Part shown: in pieces, positions 43,318 through 56,450 of the stretch
How the letters are laid out: the number at the start of each line of letters is the position of its first letter
Position numbering within the stretch: position 1 is the stretch's first letter
Assembly: GCA_033439295.1 (NCBI GenBank)
Contig: JAVTLE010000023.1
Coordinates: forward strand, 4,547,215 to 4,611,214
Origin: Deuterostichococcus epilithicus
Taxonomy: Eukaryota; Chlorophyta; Trebouxiophyceae; Prasiolales; Stichococcaceae
Length of the DNA stretch: 64,000 nucleotides
Reading direction: 5' to 3'
The notes under the pieces: generated by a model
What the model was told of the DNA's origin: nothing
Databases searched by the model: none
The model's input: the letters and a program-made list of their open reading frames with translations, nothing else
Program-made: the position numbers and the translations under genes

Positions 43318-46300
43318 ATGGCCAGGAGGAAGGGAAGTGCAGCGCCACAGCGCTTCACGGGGCAGCACGCCACGCTTGGTCATGCATGCGCTGAATCGGA
43401 AGAAGCAGAAGCAGAAGCATCAGCGGCACCGCCAACTTCCCCCCAGCCCGAGACAAAGGAGGACCCCAGCGGCGTGAGCCAGCCGCCCAGGAAGCGGCAG
43501 CGGCGGCAGCAGGCTGCCAATGACGGCCCGCAGCTTCTCACGCTGCTCTTTCGCGAGCCTGAAGCCAGTTCGAGGCCGCTGGGGGGCGTGCAGCTGCAGA
43601 CGGCTGCACGCATTGCGGGTGACGTTGCGGCGTGCACGCTGTGCGTCGCATTAGACGGTGCAGACGGCCGCGGCAGTATCTGGCCATGCGACGGCGACAG
43701 CGTCCAGCTCTGCGCTGCAGGCGCAGTCGAGGTGCGAAGTCCATTCACCTTCCGGAATCCCTGATTGGAGTGGACACAGCTGCACTGCTGCACCCAGCAG
43801 CATACGATAGGGCGCATCGCTGCATTCCTCCCGCGCCCGCCACCTGTTCACGTCAGAGACCCTTCAGGCTTCTGAGACGAATGACAAGCAGCGTTTCCCG
43901 TGCAGGCTGTCATCAGCGCGCCGGATGATGCGGCCGCGACGGCATTGGCCGCGCTGCTGCGGTCTGGCCACCTTCAGGCACACTACCGCCCAGCAGCAGG
44001 CGGGGCCGCCGGCAGCGGCGGCAGCGGCGCAGCCGAGGACGATGGCATTTCGGCGGCGATGGCCATCAGTCCTGGCGGCTTGAACGGTCCTCCTGCCACG
44101 GACGGCGGCTCCAAGTCGCTGGGCAGTGTACTGTTCAGCCTGCCAGAGCGCGCATTTGCGGAGGAGGTCGCGCCGGACGAGGCGCAGCAGCGACCCTGGA
44201 ACCGGCAGCTGGCGGCTCTGCTGCCGTGGCTGCTGCCCGAGCATAGCTCAGAGGGCTTTGCAATGGATGCGTCGCAGCCGTTGTCGCCGCGCCGCGCCAG
44301 GGGCTCCGGCGGCGACCCGGGCAGCCCACCGCAATCGCCGCTTGCACGATGCAAGGTTCGTGCTGTCGATGTCTCCAAGTGCAGTCGCAAAGCCGCTGAG
44401 CTGACGACGAGCGGTATGCAGCATGCTTCCTGGTGCAGCAGTTTGCCGCCGACTTTCACTGTCATCTCTGCCAAAGCAGTCAAACCTGTGGCAAACTTTG
44501 TATTGGGGCCTGCCTGAGGCCGCAGCTGTGTGATCTTCTATGAGTATGTGTCGGACCACAGCAGGCACGCTTGCCACTCCTTCACCTGACCCTCCTCGCG
44601 CCCTTTGAACCTGAGCTGGGCCCTGCGCTCGGTGTCTCAGTCCGTGTTGTGCTGCCCCGTGCGCACGGTGCCTGCCTCACCGATTCAGGCTGTTGCAACC
44701 TCGCAGGAGGCGGAAAAGGAGGCGGAGCGCGTGGAGAGGGAAGCAGCGGAGGTGTATGCAGCAGTGCGACCTGACGGAAAGGAGCCAGCGTGGAGCTCGC
44801 ACATCCCTGAGCTACGCCCCACGCTGCGGCCTTACCAGAGCCGCGCGCTGCACTGGATGGTGCACCGCGAGCGGGCCCAGGTGCAGCGCATCAGCGACCT
44901 TTCCCGAAAGAACATCCGTTGTTTGCGCGTCAGGGATGAGGCTCTTGCCGGTCAATGCGCAGCAGGCTCTGCAGCACTCTGCCAGCGTGGGTCTCTGCAA
45001 TTGGTGCTGGGCTGCCAGCATAGCCGCTGCAGCGTGCTGCAAGAGGAACACAGGTGGGCTGACACTTGATACCCACCTGCGTCCGGGACTGCGCTGCTTG
45101 CCCGGGCCCGGACCTGGCGCCTGAACCCCTCACTGGGCATGCACAGGTGAAGCAGGAAGTAGTCGACGGCCGGCTGCACCCGCTGTGGCGGGAAGTGCCG
45201 ACGCCGCACGGCGCCTTCTTCCTGCAGCCAGTCTTCGGCCTGGTGAGCCTGCAGCGCCCCCTGCCGCCGCCGCCGCTGGCGGGCGGCATCCTCGCGGACG
45301 AGATGGTGCGCCATTCCTCGTTGTCACAGAAGGTGCTGGACAGCTCCACGCGTCCGTGATTCCTGCATCATGCACTGTAAGGCGGTGCTAGCGAGGTCTT
45401 CTGGACTTTGCCGCATTCCAGCCGTTGTGCTCGCAGCTTTGCTGCCGGGCAGATCTCGGCATGCGTGCTCGTCTTCAAAGTGATGTATGTCCGATTCTTG
45501 GCGTCAGCCTGGACCTCTACTTGGCAAGCGGCACATCATTTCTCCAGGCACTCCCATTGAACCAGCACAGCCGAGTCCTCATAGTTTTGCAGGGCCTACA
45601 GGTACCAATTTCAGGGCACTCGCAAAGCATTTATCCATATCTGTGCAGGGTCTTGGCAAGACGGTGGAGCTGCTGGCGCTGGTGTCTGCAAACAGATTTC
45701 AGGGCACTTACAAGGCAAGCCGCAGTTACATGTCTACCTGACGCCAGAGTCTTGACCCCGATCTGCACCCTCACACTGGTCGGCTGGCTCACATGGGTTG
45801 ACTGCTTCACACTGGTTAGTGCCTCACTGCACGGCTTGCACTGTTTTGTGACTGTCGCTTGCAGCTACAATGGCAGCATCTGAAGTCTGCCCAAGAGCCA
45901 CCGCTGGTGTGCCCGCGCTGCCAGGATCCAGCGCCGGCGGCCATACAGCGCCACGAGCGCGTGGACTGCGTCTGCGGCGCGGTGTCAGAGGCGGGCTATT
46001 CTGGCCTGTGGCTGCAGTGCGAGGCCTGCGACGCCTGGCAGCATGCCGCCTGTCTGGGCCTGTCGCGAGCGCCCAAGGGTGAGCACATTTTGTCAAGCAT
46101 CATCTGTTGCCGCGTCTTTCGTGGTGCCCACAATGCATGTAGGTTATCACCGAGCACAAGACCATCCCGAACCAGCAGTGCGAGCACGTGTCAGCCCTGA
46201 AGCGCAGAGCAGGTTTCCATGGTCCGCCCCTCTGCCCGCTGAGCCGACTGTACCAGTTGACGTGGGACTCTGGCGTGACACCTGATCGCATCTTCCCCTG

Positions 46301-49300
46301 CCGCTCAGACGGCTTTGAGTGCGGTAGTTGCATGCGGGCGCGCGCCTCTGCGGAGGTGACCGCCGATTGCGGCGCAACACTCATCGTCTGCCCGACGCCC
46401 ATCCTGCAGCAGTGGCGCAGTGAGATTGCCCGCCACCTCCATGAGGGTAGGTTGAGAATACAGGTCGTGATTTCTTGTCCAACTGGTTCACAAGTTCAGC
46501 AGCTGAGGGCAGAGCGAGTGCCAGTACTGCCAGTAGCAGTGCATGTTCCTGCCATCAGCAGGAGTGCACAGCTTTGCGAGAGTTGAAGGGCGGCACGGGC
46601 GGCACGTGCAGCAGCAATTGTTTTGTGGCTGCCTGCCATCCGTGACGAAAGCAGCGGAGATGGTCTCCACCTCAGCTGAAATTCCGACATTGCCGCCCCT
46701 GGCCCCCTCGCAGACGGCATGCGCGTGCTCGTGTACGAGGGCCAGGCGCAGCGGTTGGCGGGGCGTACAGTACCGGTCGTCACGGCAGCCCAGCTGGCGG
46801 CCGCCAACGTGGTGCTGACGACGTACGAGGTGCTGCGGCGGGACCTGCACCACCAGCCGGTCGCGGCGGCGGGCGGCGTCGACCGCTCCATGCGAGGCCG
46901 CAAGAAGTACGAGGTGCGGTGACTGCAGCCACACCCGCAGACGATATCGAATCCACACAATGAAGCTGCAGGCTTCCTCGTGGAGTTTGCAAGGTTCTCA
47001 AGCGCAAGGAGCACTGGTCTCCGGCCTTTCAAGTCTCCAACTGATGCGCAGTATCCTGCAGCGACGCCAGGCTGCACATTTCGTAGTAGGCAGCCGGCAG
47101 GTGCTGCTGCGCCTGCGCAAAAGGTGCTGATGCATGCCAGCATGCGCCCCTCCCCAGTACTAAGCCGATCTGGTGGTATCTCTGCAGATTGACTTGCTGC
47201 CTGGCCGCAGGTGGTGCCGACGCCGCTGACGCGGCTGCGCTGGTGGCGGGTGTGCCTGGACGAGGCGCAGATGGTGGAGTCCAGTACTGCCAAGGCCGCC
47301 GAGATGGCCGGCCGCCTCCAGGTGAGCTCGCAGTTGGTGGTTTTCTGCTGCTGCAGCCGGGAAGTGTGTGCCCTGCGAGTCGGGCTGCGAGCCTCCTGGA
47401 CACCATGCCTTGTCGACCTGTTCCAGGCCGTCTCATCCTGCCTGGTGGACCAGAGCTGCATTGCTCTGCCCTGGCTGTCAGCCGCATAGCACACGTCATG
47501 CCCAAAGAGCAGTCGGCCACGAGAGAGGCACACCTCCAGCTCCGTTTCGCCTCCGGCTCTGCTGTGCCGCTGCATGTGGCTGACCTGATCTGCCTTGCGC
47601 TACCGCAGGCGGTGCATAGGTGGGCGGTATCGGGGACGCCCATCGCGCGGGGGCTGGAGGACCTGTTCGGTCTGCTGGCCTTCCTCCGGGCAGGGCCCTG
47701 GCACGTGCGCCGCCACTGGAAGCACGCCATCCAGGACCCCTGCATGCGCGGCGACGCCGCAGGTGACGGTGAATAAGATTTTTCACCCTTGGTACGACGG
47801 GAGGCACACAGCCCATCTGACACGTCGTCAGAGTGGTTGCTGCTGGGGTGCAGTACGTTGCCTGTGTCAGCGCGGAAAGACAAGGCGTTGTGAGTGCTGC
47901 CGCATCATCGACCTGCGCAGCAATGCCAACACAACCTTGACGACTGTCTGTCCCTGATTGTTTGCTTTGTCTATCGACAGCCTGGATGCGGCTGGTTGTG
48001 GCGCTGCGGCCGGCAGCGGGCGGTCTCATGTGGCGCTCCTCCAAGGCGGACGTGGCGGAAGAGCTGGGCCTGCCGCCGCAGCACGAGCGGCTGACTGCGC
48101 TGCAGCTGTCTGCTGTGGAGCGCCACTTTTACAGCCGCCAGCATCAGGTACGGCCACACTGCATGAAGAGGTTTCGTCTAGCATTCCAACATGGTGAAGG
48201 GCGGCACTTCTTGGCCTGGCTTGCGGACGAGACCTCGAAAGGTGCAGCTTGACGCCGTTCAGTGTGCATCTTCAAGCATGGTCGCAACATAAAGGTGCCG
48301 CAGCTGGAAGCGTGCGGAGCAAGCGAGTTGCAAGGGACGGGCAGCAGGCTCTGGCTCTAGGCCCGCACACGTCCGCCTTGCCTCCGAAAACCGCACTGAG
48401 CGCAGCCCCTGCGGACTGATCAGGACTGCGTCGCCGACGCGCGGTCGCTGCTGCCGGGGAGCGCGTTGGCAGCCTCGGCTGCGGGCGAGGCAGCGGCAGT
48501 GGGCGACCGGCGGCTGACGCGGCGGGAGGAGCAGAAGTTGCTGGCTCCGTTGCTTCGCCTGCGCCAGGCCTGCTGCCACCCTCAGGTGGGGACTAGCACT
48601 TTCAGCTCGACGAGGGCGCTGCGGCCGCAGTGCCCTGGGCTGTGCTGCATGTCGCGACCTGTGGGCAGTGAGTGCCTGCACTGCAAGTGACGCAGCTGCC
48701 GAGGTTTGTGCGGCATTGGGCTTTGGCCCGTGCATGAGAGCTTGGTTCTGGTTGCACCCCGGCTCGAACAGCACAGCTACCTGCCGTCCTGACCCTTTGT
48801 CCACTGTGCAAAACCTGCTTGCAACGTCATAGCAGTGCATGTGCTTCAGGTCGGCGGTGGCGGCATCAAGGCGCTGGCCGGCTCCCGCACCCCGCTCAGC
48901 ATGGACGAGATCCTGGTGCGTGTGTTGTACTCCACTGCCAGTTGCATCGCGGTGGCAGCCCCGCTTTGTAACGCCATGCAACCCTTGCACCGCCTCACCG
49001 CCAGCCTTTCCTTGCCTGGCGGAGCGATCGCGGCGTCGGCCAGGCGCCGGGTACTATTAGTGCTTGCGGGGTGTTGGAGCCTCGTCAACAGCACAGTCCA
49101 AGCCAGCGGGTTGCCCCTGGCTTCCACCAGCATGCTGCTCTGTGCAGACCCAAATCACCTGTCCCGGGAGCACTCGCGAAAGCCATTCGTGTCACGACAG
49201 GACAACCTGCTGGTGCGGGCGCGGCTGGAGGCGGAAGACGCGCAGCGGGTGCTGCTGGGCGCGCTGAACGGCCTCGCGGGGCTCATGCTGCTGGACGGCA

Positions 49301-52300
49301 AGGATGCTGACGCTGTCGCCACCTTCCGCGAGGTCCTGGCCATCGGTGCGCTGTTGTTCCTGTCTGTCCGGCAGGAGGCGGCATGTTGAGGCAGCATCGC
49401 ACTTTCACCGGCAGGCCGCTCCAGTTCTGGCCAGTTGTGCCGGCAGAGGTTGCTCTCCAGTCAGGATGCCATGCGGCCGGCTGTGAGTGTTTAGGTTTTC
49501 GTCGTTTCGTGAACAGCGCGATTCCCGCCCTCAAACGCTAATCCAGTCAGCACTTCCCCGCCCCCCGGCACAGTCTGCAAGCCCTGACCCGCGCCGCTGA
49601 TCCGTGCAGCCGCCCGGCAGGAGGGCGAGGTGCGAGTGGACCCGCTGCAGCGGCTCCACACGCTCGACAACCTGGCACGGCTGCTGCGGGACCCGCCCCC
49701 TGGCGTGCCACGCACGCTGCGCGACGACCGCCTGGAGGTGCAGTCGTTGCCCACCTTGCCATGCATGCCACTGCTGAAGTTGACCCCCAGTTTGGCGTTC
49801 CTGCACGGACGCTGACGAGCCCCCCAGAGCTGGTCCAATGGAGCTGCCGTGGAGTTTGCAGACTTGACGAGACACTCCCTCCGCCAGATGACCCCCGCAA
49901 TCCCTCGGCATGGCTGGCGGGTGTCTCGTCACCCATCGAACTGGTGCTGGTCCACCACCGCAGGCGGAGGCGGCCGAGATTAGGGACGCCTACCTGGCAG
50001 AGCCGGTCGCGCGGCTGGCGGCGGCGGACGGCGAGCTGGCCGAGGCGCTGTCGGCGCCGCACNGGANCGCCAAACTGGGGCGGCGGCGCCTGGTGGGCCG
50101 CCGCCACGCAGCTGCTGGCGCGGGAGGCGGGCGACGGCGGCGCGGCGGCGGCGGCGCACGTGCGGGACACGCTGTCCGAGAGCGATATGTGCGCTATCGC
50201 AGGGCACTGGCATATCTGAGCCTGCCGGTCACCGCGCAGCCCCTGGGCACATGCCAGCAGCGGCGGCTGCCTCTGGTACAGCATCTCGCATTCCCGGGCA
50301 GCCTTGTGCCTCCCACCTCTCGCTTGCCGTCGGCACCCCGATGACAACTGCCCTGGCACCCTGCACCCTCAAGCTCCCTCCCAGCAAGGTGAGGCAAGCC
50401 GCGCGGCATGCGTGCAAAGACGGCCTCAGATTGACAGTCTGTCGAGCTGATGGCGACTGCTTCCGATGGCCACCTGCAAACTGCAGATACCGCCATGCGT
50501 CAAGCCGGAACGCGACATCGCTGGCGCGCCGCTTCCGCGACCTGGCGGGCCTGCGCATGGTGCTGGCCGGCGAGCTAGGCGGCCTGGCGGACGCGCAGAA
50601 CGCGGCGCTGGCGGAAGTGGCCGCCCTGCAGGCGGAGTGCGCGGCGCCAGCGGCGGACTTTGTCGAGCAGGCCGCACACTGCGGCACGTGCGTCTGTCTT
50701 GCAGTCCCGCCTCTCCCCGGGCTGCTCAATGCAAGCCTGCAGCTTCCTTCCAGTGCCAACAGCGGTCAGGGTCACACCGCCGGACTGGCGCGGCGCCTGG
50801 GTCGCGCTGGTTGCGGTCGGGTTGTGCGGAAAGCACGGCTTTGCTTCAGCTGCCATTGTGCATGCACTTCACACAAAGCCCGTCACAACAACCTGTGAAC
50901 GCACACCTGAAAACCTCAGGTGCTGCTTGCTGACAGCACCCGCGTCGCAACGTCCCGCCTGCATGATGTGTCCAGGTGCCGGGGGCTGGGCATGGGCGTC
51001 GCCGGCCGCGTGTGCCGGCACTGCCACCTGGACGACCTGATCTCCGCGTGGGAGCTGCGGCTGTTCCAGCTCTACGCAGTGGGCCGCGGAGGCGCGCGCA
51101 TCTCCGCGGAGGACGCCGTCAAACAGGCCCAGGCTGCGCGGCTGCGCGTCGTCGGTCGCGGCGGCCTCAACGAGGAGGCGGGACCAGCGGTGGGCACCTT
51201 TGCAAAGTGCAAGATGAAGAGAGCGTTCATGCGGTCGACGGCCCAGTCGGACGGCGCCAGTGTTGACTTAAGTCAGCCAGGTTGCGCAGCACGGACGTGC
51301 AGCGGAAGCGGGTTACGCCATGGCCTGTGAAGCATCCGGCCATCAGGAAAAGTCACATTGCGCCCTTGTGAGTGGCGTGTGCACTGTCTCCACTGCTGTG
51401 CCTCGTTTCCACTGCTGTGCCTCGTTTCCCCTGCTTTTCGCAACTCCGATGGACCCGCTGAGCTGGCCGTGTTATTGCACTGCAGGCGGGCGTGCGGGAG
51501 GGCGAGCGGCGCGCCGACACGGCGGTGGGCACCTCGGAGGTGGTGCACAAGCCGTCCGACGCGGAGGTGGCGCTGCGCTGCCTGGCGGCCCGCCTGCGCG
51601 CGCTGCGGAGCCTCGACCGGCAGGCAGGTGAGGGCTGCAGGAGCGCTGGGGCGAGCCAAGAAACAGGCTGGCAATTCCCTGCAGGTCTGCTGTGCTCTGC
51701 ATCAGGGGAGGCGCAGCGTTGCGCGCGGGCGTTTGCAGCGTTGATGCCTGCGGTTGAAGCTTGGCCAAGGTCCATAGTATCCGAGGATATTATGCAGTGC
51801 TGCCAGAACGTCAGCGGATGCAGGTGGATGCCCTGGCTCACAGCCGTGTGCTGACGCCGTGTCACAGCCGTGTCGCAGCCGTGTGCTGACGCAGCGTCAC
51901 AGCCGTGCGCTGATCCCACGGCGGGTCACTCGCTCGACATCGTGATGCTCGGCATGTGGGCTCTCGCCTGCCTCCTGACCCTCCTCGGAAACTGCGCCGT
52001 TCACAGCGGCGGAGCGGGAGGAGCTGCTGGCGGCGGCCAAGGAGCACTTCGAGCGGCTGGAGGCCGACAAGAAGCTGTGCCTGAGCGCTCGCGGCCTGGG
52101 CACCCACCAGCGCGCACTGCTGTGCGCCTCAGAACCCTAACTCCTTCCCGCCTCCATCACCCCGAGCTCCTGTGCATGCGTGGGGCTACCCCCGCACGAT
52201 GATGGGGCTGCAGCCGAGGCCCAGCACCCGCCTCAAGAGGGTGGCTCGAATGCAGCGCGCACCCGCTGCCGGCCACTCTGGTGTCAGCCGCACGTCAGCA

Positions 52301-55300
52301 CGTCCTGGCGCCGAGGGCTCAGGCGTCGAGCACCTGCCACAGGTACGCGCACGACGAGCTGGGCATGGCGGCGATGCGGCTGCAGCTGCGGACTCCGCGG
52401 GAGGTGGTGTCGGAGGAGGAGGAGCGCTACCGCTTGCTTCCTGCCCAGGTCCCTGTACGGAACGCGGTGGGTGGACGCGGCCTTGTGCAATGCACCTCCT
52501 CGCCTCTCATGCTGTCTGGGGAGTCGGGCATCCGCCCATGGGCGCCTTGCGTGCAGCCTCTAGTGGACGTTGCTCGCTTGAGCCTGCTGCAGGTTTCGGC
52601 GCCTCGAGTGGCTGTGGTGCAGACAAGTGGTGCAGTTCAACACCCGAGGTTGCAACCGGCAGCTGTGCTCAGGTCAGCAGCCACATGGCAGCTGCATGGC
52701 GGCACGGCCCGTGGCGATCATTTGCTCCTGGGCGGGGTCCAAAAAGCGCAGCCAGCAGCACGGCCTCGTGCTGTCCTGCCCACCTGCCGGTGGGCGAGGC
52801 CTGACGTCATTGCCGCGCCCTCCTGGCCGCAGGAGCTGTCGGCGGAGCGAGCGGTGAGCGACGCGGACCTGGCGCGCAAGCTGGGCACGCTGCGGTACCT
52901 GAAGGGCCTGCAGGCCGCCCGCCAGCGGGCGCTGGCCGCCGCTCAGCCGGGCGCCGCGGCGCCGCCGCCCTTCCTCTACGGCAAAGGTGACAGCTGTCAC
53001 AGCTGCTGGCTCGCGCCGCGTTGCGGGCTTCGGTTTCTGCAGCCGCACCTGAGCACCTGCCAAACCAGCACACGGCGGATGTGGCTTCCGCGCTCACAAG
53101 CATGGTTGAGAGAGCTTGCATGCTGGCAGCGTTGGCATGTGAGCAGGGACTTCGTGTCACACAGAGCGCCTGGCCAGGGCGGTGCTGCGGCACGCCTGCG
53201 GTCTCAGGGTCGGCCTGTCAGGACTGACCGCCGTTCTGGTCCGACTGCAGATGGGGAGTCGGAGGTGTGCCCTGTGTGCCAGGAGGCGCTGCCGGCGGAG
53301 CTGGCGGTGCTGCCCTGCGGCCACCCGCTGTGCCACGCCTGCGCCATCCGCCTGGTCGACCGCGTGGCCGCCAACCGGGTGCGCGGGAGCCTCGTCCTCA
53401 ACGCTCCGCTCTGCCACGGTTTCTGTGCGGCATGTGCCGCTGTCCGTGTGCGCCATGTCGACTGCTGCTCGAGTCCAGCTAAGCGTGGCCCGCCAGCACC
53501 TTCCGCCGCGACTTGCGGCCCTCCGCGTGCCAACTCAATTACGAGTGTCGCTGTGCTGCACCGGCTGCCCTGCTGATGGCGCCATCGCGACAGCAGGGCT
53601 CGGGCCGCATGACCTGCCCGACCTGCCGCTCGGCGTTCCACACCAACGAGATCGCGCACGTCGACGGCCGCGCGCCAGCGGTGGCGGCAACCAGCGAGGC
53701 GAGAGAGGCTGCCGAGGAGGAGGACGAGGCGTCGTTGTCGATCAGCGGCTCGTACGGCACGAAGGCACGGCACCTGCCGGCCCAACACTTGTTTTCCACA
53801 CAGCTCAGGCCGGGCCATGGTTGTCTGCTGAGTGATCGCAAACCCTGAATTTGGCAAAGCACTGCGAGCCTTGTACTTCACTGCCCCAAGGGGTTCTGAT
53901 TTGATTGCGTTGCCATCCAGTGATGCGACCTGATTTGCATTGTGAAGATCAGCAAAGACAACATCTCCTGCTGCCATGGCGCTGCAGCTGGAGGCGGTGG
54001 TGCGGCGCCTGATGTTCCTGACGCGCCGGGACGCCAGCGTCAAGGTGCGAATTATAGCAGTAGCATCATCCTGCGAGCTGCCCAGGCCCCGCCCCAGCTG
54101 CGCTTCACTGACATTGCGTGCACGAGCTACCCTCAGGAGGCATGCACTGCCTGTTGTCCCGACGTGAGGCAGTCTCATGCAGCGGGCATAGGCACAGGCG
54201 CTGACGAAAGCACTGCCAGACAGCTCCCACAGGGACCCTCCAGCCAGCATCAGCACACCGGATGCCACCTTTGGGCCGATGCCTGCCCCACCTCTGCACC
54301 GCAGGTGCTGGTGTTCAGCACCTGGGTGGACGTGCTGGAGCTGGTGGCGCACGCGCTGCGCGCCAACCAGCTGCCGTACGCCTACGCGCGCGCCGCCAAG
54401 CACTTTGACTCGGAGCTGCATCGCTTCAGGTGCTTGTCCGGCGATAACGAACTGGACAGGCTGTGCAAGCGCCGGCACCTGCCTGCCGACTCTGCAGATC
54501 AGCTCCAACAGGTGCCCCCCAGCACGGTGGCTGCTACCTCGTGTCTAAGACGTGCAGCAGCGACTCGGTCATGTGTTCGTGCAGGACCAGCCCGACGGAC
54601 GGCAGTGCAGGCGCTGGCCACATCCAGATCCTGCTGCTGCTAGTCAAACAGGTGCCTGCTGCGCCTCAATAGAACGTCTGATGACCACACCTGCTGCTGT
54701 CAAGCTCGTGCCTGGCGCGCATGGCGCTATTCAGCCGGATCCTGCGCCTCTCCCAAGGCGCCTTTGCATGGCACGTGCAAAGCCACAACGGCACTCTGAC
54801 GCCCCAGCCTCATCTCGGATTCGCACGTGCCATGCAAACCTAATGCTGCCCACTCAACACGCCCGAAATGTGGCTCGAGACAGCTAGCACATGCCTCTCA
54901 CCCGTCTACTCGTCTGGCCGCAGGGGGCCAATGGGCTGAACCTGACGGAGGCGCAGCATGTGGTGCTGGTGGAGCCGCTGCTGGATCCTGCTCAGGAGGT
55001 GCCGCCCGTTCCCGGAACCCCTCGCCGTGACTGCAGTGGCGCTGATGCAGCCTCGATCAGTGCCTGTTGCCGATGGAACAAGCCCATGAAGAAACCCCCC
55101 CCCAACTGTCGCCCGACGTTGGCAGCCCTGGCAGTTTGTACACGGCATCACTGTGTCTCACATGCAGTGCCTGCTGTTCCACAGTCGATGGTGCCATTGT
55201 TATCCCGCGGTTTCAGACGGTTTTGCGCCCGTCAGCTGGCATGCATGCGGTCCCGCAGGCGCAAGCGGTGGGGCGTGTCGACCGAATCGGACAGACCAGC

Positions 55301-56100
55301 GCCACGACGGTGCACCGCTTCGTGGTGCAGCGTTCGGTGCGTGCCAGCGGCCGCCTGCCTTTCAGCATCAGTCTTTTTTTCTGAGAATGTGTCGGCTTCC
55401 CGACCCCTGCCAGTGACGCGCTGCAGTCCAGGCCAACTGGTTGTCAAGCCAACGCAGCAAGTCTGCTGCAGGTGCAGCAGGCCAGCAGTGTAGTAGTCTC
55501 TCGTCCTGCTTGCTGCTGGTCCGCCTGCAGCCTCGTGTATGCACCCGGGTCGTGATATCTGGGGCTGTCGCGCATGCTGACAATGGCGCCCCTCCGCCGT
55601 GCAGGTGGAGCAGAATGTGCACCGGCTGTGCTCGAGGCGTGCTGCCACCAGCGGCGGTGCTGCCCTGGCGGGTGCCACAGCTGGCAAGAGCGACGCCGCG
55701 CAGCTCACTGTTGGGTGCGGTGCATTTCCTTTTGGGCTCCACGAGACTGCCAGCAACTGTGACGACTGTGACGGCCTCCTATCACATGCCCTCACACGCA
55801 CGCAGCTTGTGTGTTGCCAAACCTAATCCAGCTGATGCGCGGCCATACTTGCGTCAGATTGCTGCCATCATAAAGCGCGTGCCTCACCTGCAGGGATGTC
55901 GCCAGCCTCCTCACAACTCGATGGGATGCTGCGGAAAATGCCGTCGACCTGACCGCCGCAGGAGACACAAGTGTGGTGGCACAGCCTGTTGAACCATGAG
56001 CATGCAGAGAGCTGCAGACCCTGGCCGGCCGGTGCCCTACCATACCGCCGAACAAGTGCATGTACTTGTCCTCTTACTCGATCGACCAGCCGGCTCGTGA
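43318..56100 (+). CDS. SHPRH: SHPRH-type SNF2 helicase with PHD and RING fingers (E3 ubiquitin ligase)
   Basis: About 31 exons, about 1,600 aa. Exons: 43318-43731, 43906-44355, 44707-44880, 45147-45305, 45649-45681, 45865-46078, 46309-46446, 46714-46913, 47211-47321, 47609-47762, 47981-48147, 48424-48585, 48850-48915, 49201-49345, 49610-49737, ~49964-50203, ~50486-50689, ~50977-51184, 51486-51627, ~52007-52077, ~52342-52449, ~52833-52986, ~53252-53379, ~53600-53764, 53988-54044, 54305-54429, 54585-54651, 54924-54998, 55259-55336, 55605-~55671, ~56018-56100. Domains in order: SNF2 start ([16 protein letters not shown]), Walker A ([11 protein letters not shown]), PHD finger (CPRCQ...[10 protein letters not shown]), motif II DEAQ ([20 protein letters not shown]), [24 protein letters not shown] ([12 protein letters not shown]...CPTCRSAF), helicase C ([14 protein letters not shown]), motif VI ([11 protein letters not shown]). 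SHPRH polyubiquitylates PCNA in post-replication repair. The last two exons are uncertain. Confidence 0.93.
50063..50067. other. Ambiguous bases that break the SHPRH frame
   Basis: N bases at 50063 and 50067 sit inside an SHPRH exon. The frame before them ([20 protein letters not shown]) differs from the frame after them ([16 protein letters not shown]...). A base is probably missing or extra in the assembly here; a true frameshift is the other reading. Confidence 0.7.
51838..51915. repeat. Degenerate tandem repeat (CACAGCCGTGTGCTGACGC type) in an SHPRH intron
   Basis: Imperfect copies of CACAGCCGTG(T/C)GCTGA follow one another four times. No open frame runs across. Confidence 0.8.
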
Positions 56101-56450
56101 CCGGGTGGAGATGCAAATCTGTATCGAGCAAGTTGTGCTGTGTACCATGCTGTGTTGTGAGCTGTGCTGTATGTGTACTGTATATTGCTGTGTACAGATG
56201 TCCAATCGTCACCATGCCACCAGCAGCTGTGTTAAGTATGGATGACGAGTGGGTCGTTTGCTTTTACTATACATATTCTGTATACAAGTCTGCAACGTGC
56301 GCAGCGTGACAGAAAACATTGCCGGCTTCTGCAAGCGAGCAACAGTAGGTAGTCTCTGGAGGCTCTCGAGTCATCATTGTTGCCGAGCACAGGTCGTGCA
56401 AGTAGCCCCAGCGATGCGCCAATATCCAGTACAATCAGGTACGAGTATGC

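Noticed and set aside
47029-47883. 284-codon minus frame across SHPRH
   Set aside because: Antisense of the SHPRH exons carrying DEAQ and SGTP motifs; shadow.
51380-51432. Direct repeat CACTGCTGTGCCTCGTTTCC x2
   Set aside because: Simple tandem repeat in an SHPRH intron, not linked to a splice site.
53204-54508. 434-codon minus frame across the SHPRH RING region
   Set aside because: Longest frame in the window, but antisense to conserved RING and helicase exons; composition of a shadow.
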